Shown piece by piece: positions 1 through 5,663 of a stretch of DNA of 5,663 nucleotides. The stretch lies in assembly GCA_014382685.1 (NCBI GenBank), contig JACNJG010000033.1:1-5663 (forward strand), read 5' to 3'. Position 1 is the first letter of the stretch, and the number at the start of each line of letters is the position of its first letter. Origin of the DNA: Candidatus Cloacimonadota bacterium. GTDB taxonomy: Bacteria > Cloacimonadota > Cloacimonadia > JGIOTU-2. The notes below the pieces were generated by a model. The model searched no databases. It was not told the origin of the DNA and worked only from the letters and a program-made list of their open reading frames with translations. A program made the translations under genes and the position numbers.

Positions 1-236
1 TACCAAATACTGACAAGAAGAAAGCACTTGAAATGACAGAACGTCTTCGCCAGCTCTGCGAAAAGCATTCATTTACATATAATGACAAAACCATTCACAT
101 TACCTTCAGCGCCGGAATCACATCAACAACATCGGATATCTCGCCAAAAGACCTAATTGCACAGGTCGATGCATTGCTCTACAAAGCAAAAGAAGAAGGA
201 AGAAATCGGATCTGCGTAAGAAATACTAATAGTTAA
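1..236 (+). CDS. GGDEF-domain protein, C-terminal fragment (probable diguanylate cyclase)
   Basis: This is the 3' end of a gene that enters from the left edge; the frame is open from base 3 and ends at TAA 234-236, giving 77 visible residues. The visible part begins with PNTD, where the GGDEF family normally has the segment just after the GGDEF signature, so the signature itself should lie a few residues outside the window. It continues with an amphipathic helix (ALEMTERLRQLCEK), the strand ITFSAGIT (family consensus vTvSiGva) and the closing DALLYKAKEEGRNRI helix (family ADxALYxAKxxGRNxv). GGDEF domains make cyclic di-GMP from two GTP, but many are inactive; activity cannot be judged without the active-site loop. 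Any N-terminal sensor domain is also outside. The ATG at 33 is internal to the domain and is not the true start. The gene converges on the Trk operon, so a shared function is not implied. Confidence 0.9.
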   Translation, partial: PNTDKKKALEMTERLRQLCEKHSFTYNDKTIHITFSAGITSTTSDISPKDLIAQVDALLYKAKEEGRNRICVRNTNS

Positions 237-273
237 AACAAATTATCACATTTCATACCCGACAATTCCTCCC
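237..273. other. Convergent intergenic gap, no clear terminator
   Basis: This 37-base gap lies between the stop of the GGDEF gene (plus strand) and the stop of trkH (minus strand). A bidirectional terminator would be expected here, but I see no GC-rich hairpin followed by a T-run on either strand. The only dyad is a weak GTTAA/TTAAC pair (232-236 and 274-278) with a long loop, which is not convincing. Termination may be Rho-dependent or may occur inside the neighbouring coding sequence. Confidence 0.5.
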
Positions 274-1743
274 TTAACGTTTCCCAATAATATCTCTTAC
301 TATCTTTATAATTGTGACAAATATTACAATAAATTCTAATCTGCCAAGAAACATTCCGGCGATTTCGACTCCTAAAACGAGTGGTGGTGCTTGAGTGGAA
401 GTTATTCCTACCGATAAGCCGACCGTTCCCAAAGCAGAAGTAAATTCAAATAATGAATCTTTTACGTTATACCCATGCGCACAAATTATACCTGATCCAA
501 TTACAAATACCGTTATATATAAAAAAAAGAATAAACTGATCCGTCTAATTTGATTATGTTGGATAAAATCCTTTCTTTCACCTTGCCATATGTAATTCTC
601 TATCACGGCATTTTGGGGCAGGAACATTTTCTTTATTTCCCAAATAGCTGATTTAATGAGTACATATATTCGGTATTGCTTTATCCCGCCTGCCGTGGAA
701 CACGTTCCACCACCAATAAGCATAAGAATTATGGTTATAAAAAAAGCGAAAGAAGTCCAATGAGCGTATGTTGTTGATGTAAATCCGGTTGTGGTTAAAG
801 CAGAGATAATTTGAAAAATTGTAATGCGAATACGTTCTGCCACAACAGGATATATCTTTTGTCCAACCAGAAAGTAAAACAGAAAAATGGAAACCGGGAT
901 CAGCACTGCCATAATTTTCACTTCGCTATTATGAATCAGTGTCTTAAACTTACCGTGGAATAATAAATACACCGTAAGAAAATTAAGACTTCCAAGCATC
1001 ATGAGTACTATTGTAACAGCATCTATAGGCAAACTATTCCAATATCCGATGCTTGCACTCTTTGTAGAAAATCCACCTGTGGATATCGCAGTAAAGGTGT
1101 GATTGACCGCATCAAATATCCCCATTCCTGCAAGAACATATGCGGTTATGCCCACAAGTATATATGAACCATAAATGACAAGAACCAGCTTTGCTGAACT
1201 TCTAACCTGTGGCACGAGCTGGACTGATCGTCCTTCTGCAACACTTAGCGTAGGTGCTTGCGGACCGAGAATCGTTGCCAGCATTATTATTGCCAGACCT
1301 GCACCACCTGCTAATTGCATAATACTACGCCATAACAGAATTAATCGGCTGCTATGCTCTACATTTATTAATGTCAGCCCAGTGGTAGTCCACCCGCTTA
1401 CAGATTCAAAAAGAGCATGAAAAAAACTCATCTTTTCAATAATAATGAAAGGGATTGTTGAAAAAATACATACAATTATCCAACTGAAAACCACAACCAA
1501 CTGACTTTGTTGCAAATCCATGGGTTCTCTACACTCTGGTTTGATGAAGAACCAGCACATCGCTCCCAATAGTGCCATCCCAATAGCTGGTAGAATAAAC
1601 CCCGTTATGTTTACTGTTTCTTGTGGAAAAAAAATAATACTTATGAGCGGGGTGAGTATGGTAATTGCTGAAAAAAGTAATATCAATCCTGTATAGTGAA
1701 AGATATTAACATAAGAGTGCAAAGCTGATCTTTTATTGATCAT
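274..1743 (-). CDS. trkH: TrkH-family potassium uptake channel subunit
   Basis: This 489-residue integral membrane protein is the K+-conducting subunit of a Trk system and should act as a dimer in the cytoplasmic membrane on a TrkA ring. The length matches TrkH (about 480) better than the shorter KtrB, and the two extra N-terminal helices (about 14-38 and 46-67, domain D0) also point to TrkH. Four M1-P-M2 repeats follow. Their selectivity-filter segments are visible: SGWTTTGLT (116-124), AISTGGFST (219-227), ALTTTGFTS (315-323) and ALGTVGLSV (437-445). The third repeat carries the family's intramembrane gating loop GGGTCSTAGGIK (344-355), and the last helix has the conserved GRLE (467-470). 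The start follows the stop of the upstream trkA by only 3 bases and has no SD motif at normal spacing, so translation is probably coupled to trkA. No other in-frame Met occurs before residue 56, deep in D0, so the start is well supported. It is the last gene of the operon. Confidence 0.96.
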   Translation of the reverse strand: MINKRSALHSYVNIFHYTGLILLFSAITILTPLISIIFFPQETVNITGFILPAIGMALLGAMCWFFIKPECREPMDLQQSQLVVVFSWIIVCIFSTIPFIIIEKMSFFHALFESVSGWTTTGLTLINVEHSSRLILLWRSIMQLAGGAGLAIIMLATILGPQAPTLSVAEGRSVQLVPQVRSSAKLVLVIYGSYILVGITAYVLAGMGIFDAVNHTFTAISTGGFSTKSASIGYWNSLPIDAVTIVLMMLGSLNFLTVYLLFHGKFKTLIHNSEVKIMAVLIPVSIFLFYFLVGQKIYPVVAERIRITIFQIISALTTTGFTSTTYAHWTSFAFFITIILMLIGGGTCSTAGGIKQYRIYVLIKSAIWEIKKMFLPQNAVIENYIWQGERKDFIQHNQIRRISLFFFLYITVFVIGSGIICAHGYNVKDSLFEFTSALGTVGLSVGITSTQAPPLVLGVEIAGMFLGRLEFIVIFVTIIKIVRDIIGKR

Positions 1744-1746
1744 AAT

Positions 1747-2412
1747 TTATACAGAATCACCCATGAGAGTTTTAATGATCTCACCATGATTCTCGGGCAA
1801 CGAAATAAGAATTATGTTATCTCCCTCTTTCAGGATTGTTGTTCCGTGTGGTATGATCTGTTTGTCATCTCTTATAATACACGCGATAAGACCATTATCA
1901 GATAACTGGATCTCATCTAATCTCTTATCACATACAGGAAAGTCCTTAGAAATTATCAATTCAGTTACATTAACTTTCCCGCCAGCGACTGAAGATAAAC
2001 CCACTATGTCATCATAAGCTGTTCTTTGTTCTATGACATTGGATATCATATGAGTTGTAGAAAAAGCAGCTGTAATCCCAAGTTTTCGGAAAATCTCTTC
2101 ATTGTCAGGATCGTTCACATAGGCAAGGGTTTTAGAAATTTGAAAATTGAGCTGGGCTATCTGGCAGATGATTAGATTATCCTGATCGTGAGGAGTTACA
2201 GCAAGTATTGCATCCATTTGTGATGCTTTAGCGTCCTTAAGAATCACCGGATCGGTTCCATCTCCGTGTACGACTATACCTTTTAATTTACGTGATAACC
2301 AAGTGCACTCATCAAGACTCTTATTGATAATAGTAACCTGATGACCTTTTGATTGAAAGTTTTTGGCAACGAAATATACAAATTTCCCGCCTCCAACAAT
2401 AATGATATTCAT
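1747..2412 (-). CDS. trkA: TrkA-type gating subunit with Rossmann (RCK-N) and RCK-C domains; degenerate nucleotide motif
   Basis: This 221-residue cytoplasmic protein is predicted to be part of the ring that gates TrkH. Residues 1-125 form an RCK-N (TrkA-N) Rossmann fold and about 135-218 an RCK-C (TrkA-C) domain, including NVTELIISKDFPVCDKRLDEI and the PHGTTILKEGDNIILI ending typical of RCK-C. E. coli TrkA is about twice as long with two such units; here the second Rossmann domain is supplied by the separate gene just upstream. The nucleotide-binding loop is unusual: it reads GGGKFV (7-12), so the third glycine of GxGxxG is Val12, and the acidic residue expected at the end of strand 2 is Asn30 (TIINKS). 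The GDGTDP motif (50-55) is kept. Binding of NAD(H) may thus be weak or altered. An SD-like AAAGG (minus-strand bases 2424-2420) lies 7 bases before the ATG. The stop is 3 bases from trkH. Confidence 0.94.
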   Translation of the reverse strand: MNIIIVGGGKFVYFVAKNFQSKGHQVTIINKSLDECTWLSRKLKGIVVHGDGTDPVILKDAKASQMDAILAVTPHDQDNLIICQIAQLNFQISKTLAYVNDPDNEEIFRKLGITAAFSTTHMISNVIEQRTAYDDIVGLSSVAGGKVNVTELIISKDFPVCDKRLDEIQLSDNGLIACIIRDDKQIIPHGTTILKEGDNIILISLPENHGEIIKTLMGDSV

Positions 2413-2427
2413 AATGCTACCTTTAGA

Positions 2428-2844
2428 TTAAATAAGTTCTATTATTTTTGATGCGATTTCAGTTGTTGTGCATACATATTTGATATCTATCTTTTGCAAC
2501 AATGGCTCTTTGTTTTGATCAAGAATTCGAATCAGTACATTTGGTACAGTAAATACTCTCTTCGCTATCTGTCCGATCATAATATTGATATTATCATCAT
2601 GTGTTGCACCGATGAGAATATCGGCTTTATCGATCTTTGCTTCTTTCAAAACAGAAAGTTCAGTCGCATCACCTTCGATCTGAAAACCACTAAATTCTGT
2701 TGAATTCAGTGCATCAAAGGAATGAATATTGTTATCAATGATCACGGTACTATGCCCTTCTTTGCTCAGCATATTTGCCAGAAGAGATCCCAGTCTGCCA
2801 CATCCGATTATTATTATGTAGAGAGATTTCTGATTTGTTTCCAT
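2428..2844 (-). CDS. Short TrkA-N (Rossmann-only) potassium channel regulatory subunit
   Basis: This 138-residue cytoplasmic protein consists of a single RCK-N/TrkA-N domain and ends where an RCK-C domain would normally begin. The dinucleotide motif is intact: GCGRLG at 14-19, the acidic Asp37 at the end of strand 2 (TVIIDNN) and GDATE at 58-62. Its size and order before a longer RCK-N/RCK-C gene match the two-subunit TrkA described from Thermotoga maritima (TM1088A and TM1088B), which assemble into a mixed octameric ring. By analogy this would be the A-type subunit that binds the nucleotide ligand, working with the product of the next gene to gate TrkH. The ATG is 15 bases past the stop of the response regulator gene. 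The preceding bases (AAATAAAGAAAAAATT) lack a good SD core, so coupling to the upstream gene is likely. I leave the symbol empty because trkA is better reserved for the longer neighbour. Confidence 0.92.
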   Translation of the reverse strand: METNQKSLYIIIIGCGRLGSLLANMLSKEGHSTVIIDNNIHSFDALNSTEFSGFQIEGDATELSVLKEAKIDKADILIGATHDDNINIMIGQIAKRVFTVPNVLIRILDQNKEPLLQKIDIKYVCTTTEIASKIIELI

Positions 2845-2859
2845 AATTTTTTCTTTATT

Positions 2860-3534
2860 TTACTCGTTCTTGTTAAAGATTATTGAATCACCTGACCTTA
2901 AACGTGTTGAACGGTAGAGATTTTTTTCTGCCGGCTCATATGTCGGGTCTATAGAGAGGGCAATACGATAATTCTTCTGTGCTTCAGCAATATCCCCCAT
3001 AATTTCATACAATGCACCAAGGATATTGAAAGCTTCTGCGTGATCATAATCCATTGCAATAGCTTTTTTAATATATTGAATAGCGAGATCAAATTGCCGC
3101 TCCGCTATACTTTTTTTGGCATATTCAACATAGGTTCTATAATCCTGAGGTTCTTTTGAGATGAGATATTCACGCTTGATAATCGTAGAAACCAGTTCTC
3201 TGATTTCATTTGGAGTATATGGTTTTTGCAGAAAATCAACAGCTCCAAGCTTCATTGCTTCTACCGCAATTTCAATAGAACCATGAGCGGTTATTATGAT
3301 GACTTTCACGTCTGGTTGTGAGTCTTTTATCTGTCTCAATACTTCCATCCCGTCCATACCTGGCATTTTCAAGTCAAGGAAAAGAATATCAAATTTTGTA
3401 CCCTCAGACTTTGCAAGAGCTTCTTCGCCGTTTATAGCAGTCTCAATACTAAGCTCCATATCAGCTAATGTTTGCGACAGGGTCATCCGAATATTTTTTT
3501 CATCATCAACGATTAAAACTTTTCTTTCTTTCAT
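2860..3534 (-). CDS. Response regulator: receiver domain plus two TPR repeats, no DNA-binding domain
   Basis: This 224-residue cytoplasmic phosphoacceptor is the probable partner of the histidine kinase encoded immediately upstream. The receiver domain (about 4-120) has all catalytic residues: acidic pair Asp10/Asp11, phosphoacceptor Asp54 in LFLDLKMPGMDG, Thr82 in IITAHG and Lys104 in LQKPY. Its sequence resembles receivers of the NtrC/AlgB class (TAHGSIEIAVEAMKLGAVDFLQKPY). Instead of an AAA+ and Fis-type output it has two consecutive 34-residue TPR motifs (about 135-168 and 169-202; GALYEIMGDIAEAQKNYRIALSIDPTYEPA is the clearer one, at 173-202), then a charged tail. TPRs bind proteins, so the output is inferred to be a protein contact rather than promoter binding. 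The start overlaps the kinase stop (ATGA) and has a good SD, AAAGGA, 5 bases upstream. The target is not shown by the sequence; the Trk subunits encoded downstream are candidates. Confidence 0.95.
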   Translation of the reverse strand: MKERKVLIVDDEKNIRMTLSQTLADMELSIETAINGEEALAKSEGTKFDILFLDLKMPGMDGMEVLRQIKDSQPDVKVIIITAHGSIEIAVEAMKLGAVDFLQKPYTPNEIRELVSTIIKREYLISKEPQDYRTYVEYAKKSIAERQFDLAIQYIKKAIAMDYDHAEAFNILGALYEIMGDIAEAQKNYRIALSIDPTYEPAEKNLYRSTRLRSGDSIIFNKNE

Positions 3535-5399
3535 GTTAATCCTTTCTGGTTTTTTTTCTTAAAAATTGGAACCGTAAATGTGAATGTGCTCCCTTCACCA
3601 GGCTCGGAATCTACCCAAATAGTTCCACCATGTGCTTTTACGATCTCTCTGCATATAGCAAGTCCAAGACCGCTGCCACCTGGAGAACGGTCGTTCTTCA
3701 CTTGTACAAATTTTTCGAATATTCTTGATTGGTACTCATATGGAATTCCTGCGCCCTTATCATTAACTGATATATGAACCTTAGTTCCAATCTTTTCTGC
3801 ATAAATGGAGACAGAACCGACTCTTGTAGTGTATCGCATTGCATTAACTATAAGATTCGTGAGTACCCATGTTATTTTGTTTGCATCAGCTCTTATGTGC
3901 AGTGGGGTATCGGGAATATGAAAAGAAAGTTCAATAGATTTCTCCTCAGCTTGTTTCATTAATACTGCCGTAGCTTTTTCAAAAATGAACTTCACCGTTA
4001 CATTATCAAAATCCATAATCATCTTACCCGCTTCAATTTTAGAAATATCAAGTAGATCACTCACTAATGCCTTGAGTCTTTTCACCTCATCATTAGCTGC
4101 TATAAGAAGTTCAGCATCTTTTTCGTTCAGATCTTTGAGTAATCTTTCTTTTAATAGTGAGATACTCATATCGATACTTGTGAGAGGAGTTCTGAGTTCA
4201 TGTGATGCTGCCATTATGAATTCGCTTTTGAGCTTATCCAGTTCTTTCAATGATGTGATATCCCTGAGCAGCAACACAACCATACGCTCAACATTTTTTT
4301 TCCCGGCCTTAACCGGAATAATTGAATAAAGATAATACTGTCGGTTATCCGAATCTCCATAGGAAAAAATCTTTTCTTCCAAATCGTCTTTCTTGTTCAA
4401 ATTCTTGCCTTCAAATACATCTTTGATTTCTTTATATAGTTTTTCATTCTTTATGATCTCCAGTGGGTGGAGGTCTTTTGCATCAGTTACATCTAAATTA
4501 AAGATTTTTGCTGCTGCAGGGTTTATATTTTCTAATTTTAGTTCATCGTTAATTATGATAAGACCATCGTCAATGGACTGAATGATTGCTTCACTTTTTT
4601 GCTTTTCCTTAAGAATTTGCTTAATATTCAAATCATGGTACAATTTTAGCTTTCTGATCATCTGATTGAAATCTTCTGACATTATACCCAGTTCGTCGGT
4701 GGTATTACATTTGATCTGAACATCGTATTCACCATCAGCAAGTTTCCGGGTCGCTTCAATTATTTGATGAACAGGTTTCACAATTAGATTTACCAAAATA
4801 AGACTAAAGGCAAGACCTGCAACGAGCGAAGCTACTCCTATAGCAATGATAGACCAGATGGCTCTCTTGGCGATATCATTTGCAGTATTGCTGGCTTCAA
4901 ACATTGTTTCTTGATTAATCACCCTGAGATGAATACATTCATCGCGAACAATAACAAAATGAGGTAATACATTTTCATGATAAAATCCTGATGCATCATG
5001 AGAATCTGAGAGGACAATTCGCTGAAGTTTGTTAAAATTTATTAAATACGAGTCATAATTTTGCTCGATCGTTTTGACGATTTGTTCTTCGTTTGTAATT
5101 GTAATATTATCTTGAGCCCTCCCTAACCAGAGCAGGAATTGATTTTGATTTTCTCTAAACTGTATTGATGCCTCATCTGTATATTTTAGAATAAGTAATA
5201 AAATTGCACTATCCTGACGCTCTATGGCATCTATCATATTTTCTGCGGCGAGTATACTTTTATAATTCTCTTTGAGAATCGCTTCAGAAGCTCTGCCAAG
5301 TTGGACAAGATTCGACAACGACCAAATGATTACTATTACCATCAGCAAGAAAGCAATACCGTAACCAATAAATATTTTCTTTCTAAGAGTCCACGTCAT
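3531..5399 (-). CDS. Membrane-bound sensor histidine kinase (sensor, HAMP, PAS, HisKA, HATPase)
   Basis: This 622-residue kinase heads the operon. In order it has: TM1 (about 10-30); a helical extracytoplasmic region (about 31-178) with ENYKSILAAENMIDAIERQDSA, resembling the four-helix sensor of KinB-type kinases; TM2 (about 181-207); HAMP (about 203-255, with KPV at 208-210 and DELG at 235-238); a PAS domain (about 266-383); HisKA with phosphoacceptor His400 in ASHELRTPL; and HATPase_c with N-box NLIVNAMRY (515-523), G1 DKGAGIP (547-553), F-box IFEKFVQV (560-567) and G2 GGSGLGLAI (574-582). All catalytic motifs are present, so it should be active. It should phosphorylate the receiver-TPR protein, whose gene overlaps its stop codon by 4 bases. 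The start is supported by GGAG 5 bases upstream (minus-strand 5408-5405) and by placement of TM1 right after a basic N-terminus (RKK). The ligand is unknown; potassium, turgor or a PAS-bound cytoplasmic signal are guesses. Confidence 0.96.
   Translation of the reverse strand: MTWTLRKKIFIGYGIAFLLMVIVIIWSLSNLVQLGRASEAILKENYKSILAAENMIDAIERQDSAILLLILKYTDEASIQFRENQNQFLLWLGRAQDNITITNEEQIVKTIEQNYDSYLINFNKLQRIVLSDSHDASGFYHENVLPHFVIVRDECIHLRVINQETMFEASNTANDIAKRAIWSIIAIGVASLVAGLAFSLILVNLIVKPVHQIIEATRKLADGEYDVQIKCNTTDELGIMSEDFNQMIRKLKLYHDLNIKQILKEKQKSEAIIQSIDDGLIIINDELKLENINPAAAKIFNLDVTDAKDLHPLEIIKNEKLYKEIKDVFEGKNLNKKDDLEEKIFSYGDSDNRQYYLYSIIPVKAGKKNVERMVVLLLRDITSLKELDKLKSEFIMAASHELRTPLTSIDMSISLLKERLLKDLNEKDAELLIAANDEVKRLKALVSDLLDISKIEAGKMIMDFDNVTVKFIFEKATAVLMKQAEEKSIELSFHIPDTPLHIRADANKITWVLTNLIVNAMRYTTRVGSVSIYAEKIGTKVHISVNDKGAGIPYEYQSRIFEKFVQVKNDRSPGGSGLGLAICREIVKAHGGTIWVDSEPGEGSTFTFTVPIFKKKNQKGLT
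3540..3545 (-). promoter_or_regulatory. Ribosome binding site of the response regulator gene
   Basis: AAAGGA on the minus strand, inside the last codons of the kinase gene, lies 5 bases before the ATG that overlaps the kinase stop. It fixes the start at 3534 and supports co-translation of kinase and regulator. Confidence 0.7.
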
Positions 5400-5404
5400 T
5401 TTTT

Positions 5405-5408
5405 CTCC
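5405..5408 (-). promoter_or_regulatory. Ribosome binding site of the histidine kinase gene
   Basis: GGAG on the minus strand lies 5 bases before the ATG at 5399. It is the main support for this start codon; the next in-frame Met is residue 20, inside the first membrane helix. Confidence 0.7.
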
Positions 5409-5445
5409 ATATTTTTTTTGAACTTAGATTCAAGTAATATGGGCA

Positions 5446-5473
5446 ATTTTTGACTAATATATTTACTTGTCAA
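5446..5473 (-). promoter_or_regulatory. Candidate promoter of the kinase-Trk operon
   Basis: Read on the minus strand, a perfect -35 hexamer TTGACA (5473-5468) is followed after 16 bases by AAAAAT (5451-5446, 4 of 6 matches to TATAAT). Transcription would start near 5439, leaving a leader of about 40 bases before the kinase ATG, with its GGAG ribosome site. A better -10 match, TATATT (5461-5456), lies between these elements but lacks a good -35 at normal spacing. The -10 is weak, so an activator may be needed or the true promoter may lie elsewhere. Confidence 0.4.
5450..5473. promoter_or_regulatory. Imperfect 24-bp palindrome overlapping the promoter (possible operator)
   Basis: The outer arms are a perfect inverted repeat, TTGAC-N14-GTCAA. 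Comparing the two 12-base halves, 9 of 12 positions are symmetrical. The half-sites are about two helical turns apart, as expected for a dimeric DNA-binding protein. The palindrome covers the candidate -35 and the spacer, so a bound protein would block RNA polymerase. No DNA-binding regulator is encoded in this window, so the binder would come from elsewhere. Chance occurrence in AT-rich DNA is possible. Confidence 0.35.
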
Positions 5474-5505
5474 TGAAATAATCAGTGATAGATAGACCTC
5501 TTAAT

Positions 5506-5514
5506 TGGTATAAT
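5506..5514 (+). promoter_or_regulatory. Possible plus-strand extended -10 promoter element
   Basis: TGGTATAAT matches the extended -10 consensus TGnTATAAT exactly. A weak -35 (GTGATA, 5485-5490, 4 of 6) lies 18 bases upstream. It would drive transcription rightward out of the window, away from the operon. No plus-strand gene with a plausible start is visible by 5663, so it may serve a gene further right, a small RNA, or be a chance AT-rich match. Confidence 0.25.
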
Positions 5515-5663
5515 AGATAATACAACATCGGGGTTACTTATGACTGTTGTTGAATTTATTCAATAATACTGTTACTTACCCTGAGATTCAGGTATCACGA
5601 TGTCATCCGCTTCATCATAACAAAAATCTGCCATTCTTCATCCCTATTACCTACTTTTTGAGT

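Larger units (their letters stand above)
5400..5663. other. Non-coding leader region upstream of the operon
   Basis: This 264-base AT-rich stretch holds no convincing gene. It contains the candidate minus-strand promoter and palindrome (5446-5473), a plus-strand extended -10 sequence (5506-5514), a short perfect dyad (5550-5563), a small bulged hairpin (5577-5594) and an 8-base direct repeat GTTACTTA (5533-5540 and 5571-5578). I do not recognise a riboswitch; in particular no cyclic di-AMP (ydaO) motif could be identified. At the far right, a minus-strand frame is open from the edge to TGA at 5597-5595 (22 codons) and could be the tail of a neighbouring gene, but it is too short to call. Confidence 0.6.

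Noticed and set aside
1175..1420. Plus-strand ORF of 81 codons inside trkH
   Set aside because: It is a shadow of trkH, whose filter and gating motifs are clear in the opposite frame; its product resembles no known family and has no supporting context.
1..1743. Functional link between the GGDEF protein and the Trk operon
   Set aside because: The genes are convergent, with separate transcription, and cyclic di-GMP is not the nucleotide known to control Trk/Ktr (that is cyclic di-AMP). Adjacency alone is weak evidence.
3985..4329. Plus-strand ORF of 114 codons inside the kinase gene
   Set aside because: Serine- and leucine-rich antisense shadow of the HisKA and PAS coding region, a common artefact opposite a real gene.
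5540..5566. Tiny plus-strand ORF (MTVVEFIQ) with GGGG upstream
   Set aside because: Eight codons with no following gene in the window; not distinguishable from chance.
5611..5640. Possible sigma-54 promoter on the minus strand (TGGCAG then TGTT)
   Set aside because: The -24-like TGGCA is present but the essential GC of the -12 element is missing at the right spacing.
5544..5663. Plus-strand frame open for 40 codons to the window edge
   Set aside because: It has no ATG, only TTG/CTG near the start with no ribosome site, and a composition (His/Phe/Asn-rich, e.g. CHPLHHNKN) that does not resemble a protein I recognise. An open run of this length is plausible by chance.
5400..5663. Cyclic di-AMP (ydaO-type) or other riboswitch controlling K+ uptake
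   Set aside because: Such elements often precede K+ transporter genes, so I looked, but I could not recognise the conserved core, and the candidate transcription start leaves only about 40 bases of leader.

Overview
The window is AT-rich bacterial DNA with closely packed genes. Five genes on the minus strand form what looks like a single transcription unit, read from right to left. The host cannot be named from the sequence. The two-transmembrane sensor kinase, a TrkH-type potassium channel and a TrkA split into two subunits (best known from Thermotoga maritima) fit an anaerobic or environmental, possibly deep-branching or uncultured lineage, but this is inference. Shine-Dalgarno sites are clear before three of the five genes, so the host uses ordinary SD-led initiation.

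Layout from left to right. Bases 1-236 (plus strand) hold the last 77 residues of a GGDEF-domain protein (probable diguanylate cyclase) whose start lies outside the window. A 37-base gap separates it from the convergent potassium operon. On the minus strand, in order of transcription, come: a membrane histidine kinase (5399-3531); a response regulator with a receiver domain and two TPR repeats but no DNA-binding domain (3534-2860); a short Rossmann-only TrkA-type protein (2844-2428); a longer TrkA-type protein with Rossmann and RCK-C domains (2412-1747); and the TrkH channel subunit (1743-274). Junctions are a 4-base ATGA overlap and gaps of 15, 15 and 3 bases. Bases 5400-5663 are mostly non-coding and hold the likely operon promoter, which overlaps an imperfect palindrome.

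How the genes may work together. TrkH with the two TrkA subunits should form a nucleotide-gated K+ uptake channel, with the TrkA proteins making the cytoplasmic gating ring. The kinase would sense an extracytoplasmic, membrane or cytoplasmic PAS signal and phosphorylate the receiver at Asp54. Because that regulator carries TPR repeats instead of a DNA-binding module, its output is most likely a protein contact. Control of the Trk complex itself is one attractive hypothesis, and it would differ from the transcriptional KdpD/KdpE scheme. The first Trk subunit keeps an intact dinucleotide-binding motif while the second has lost key residues, which suggests that the two ring subunits do different jobs.
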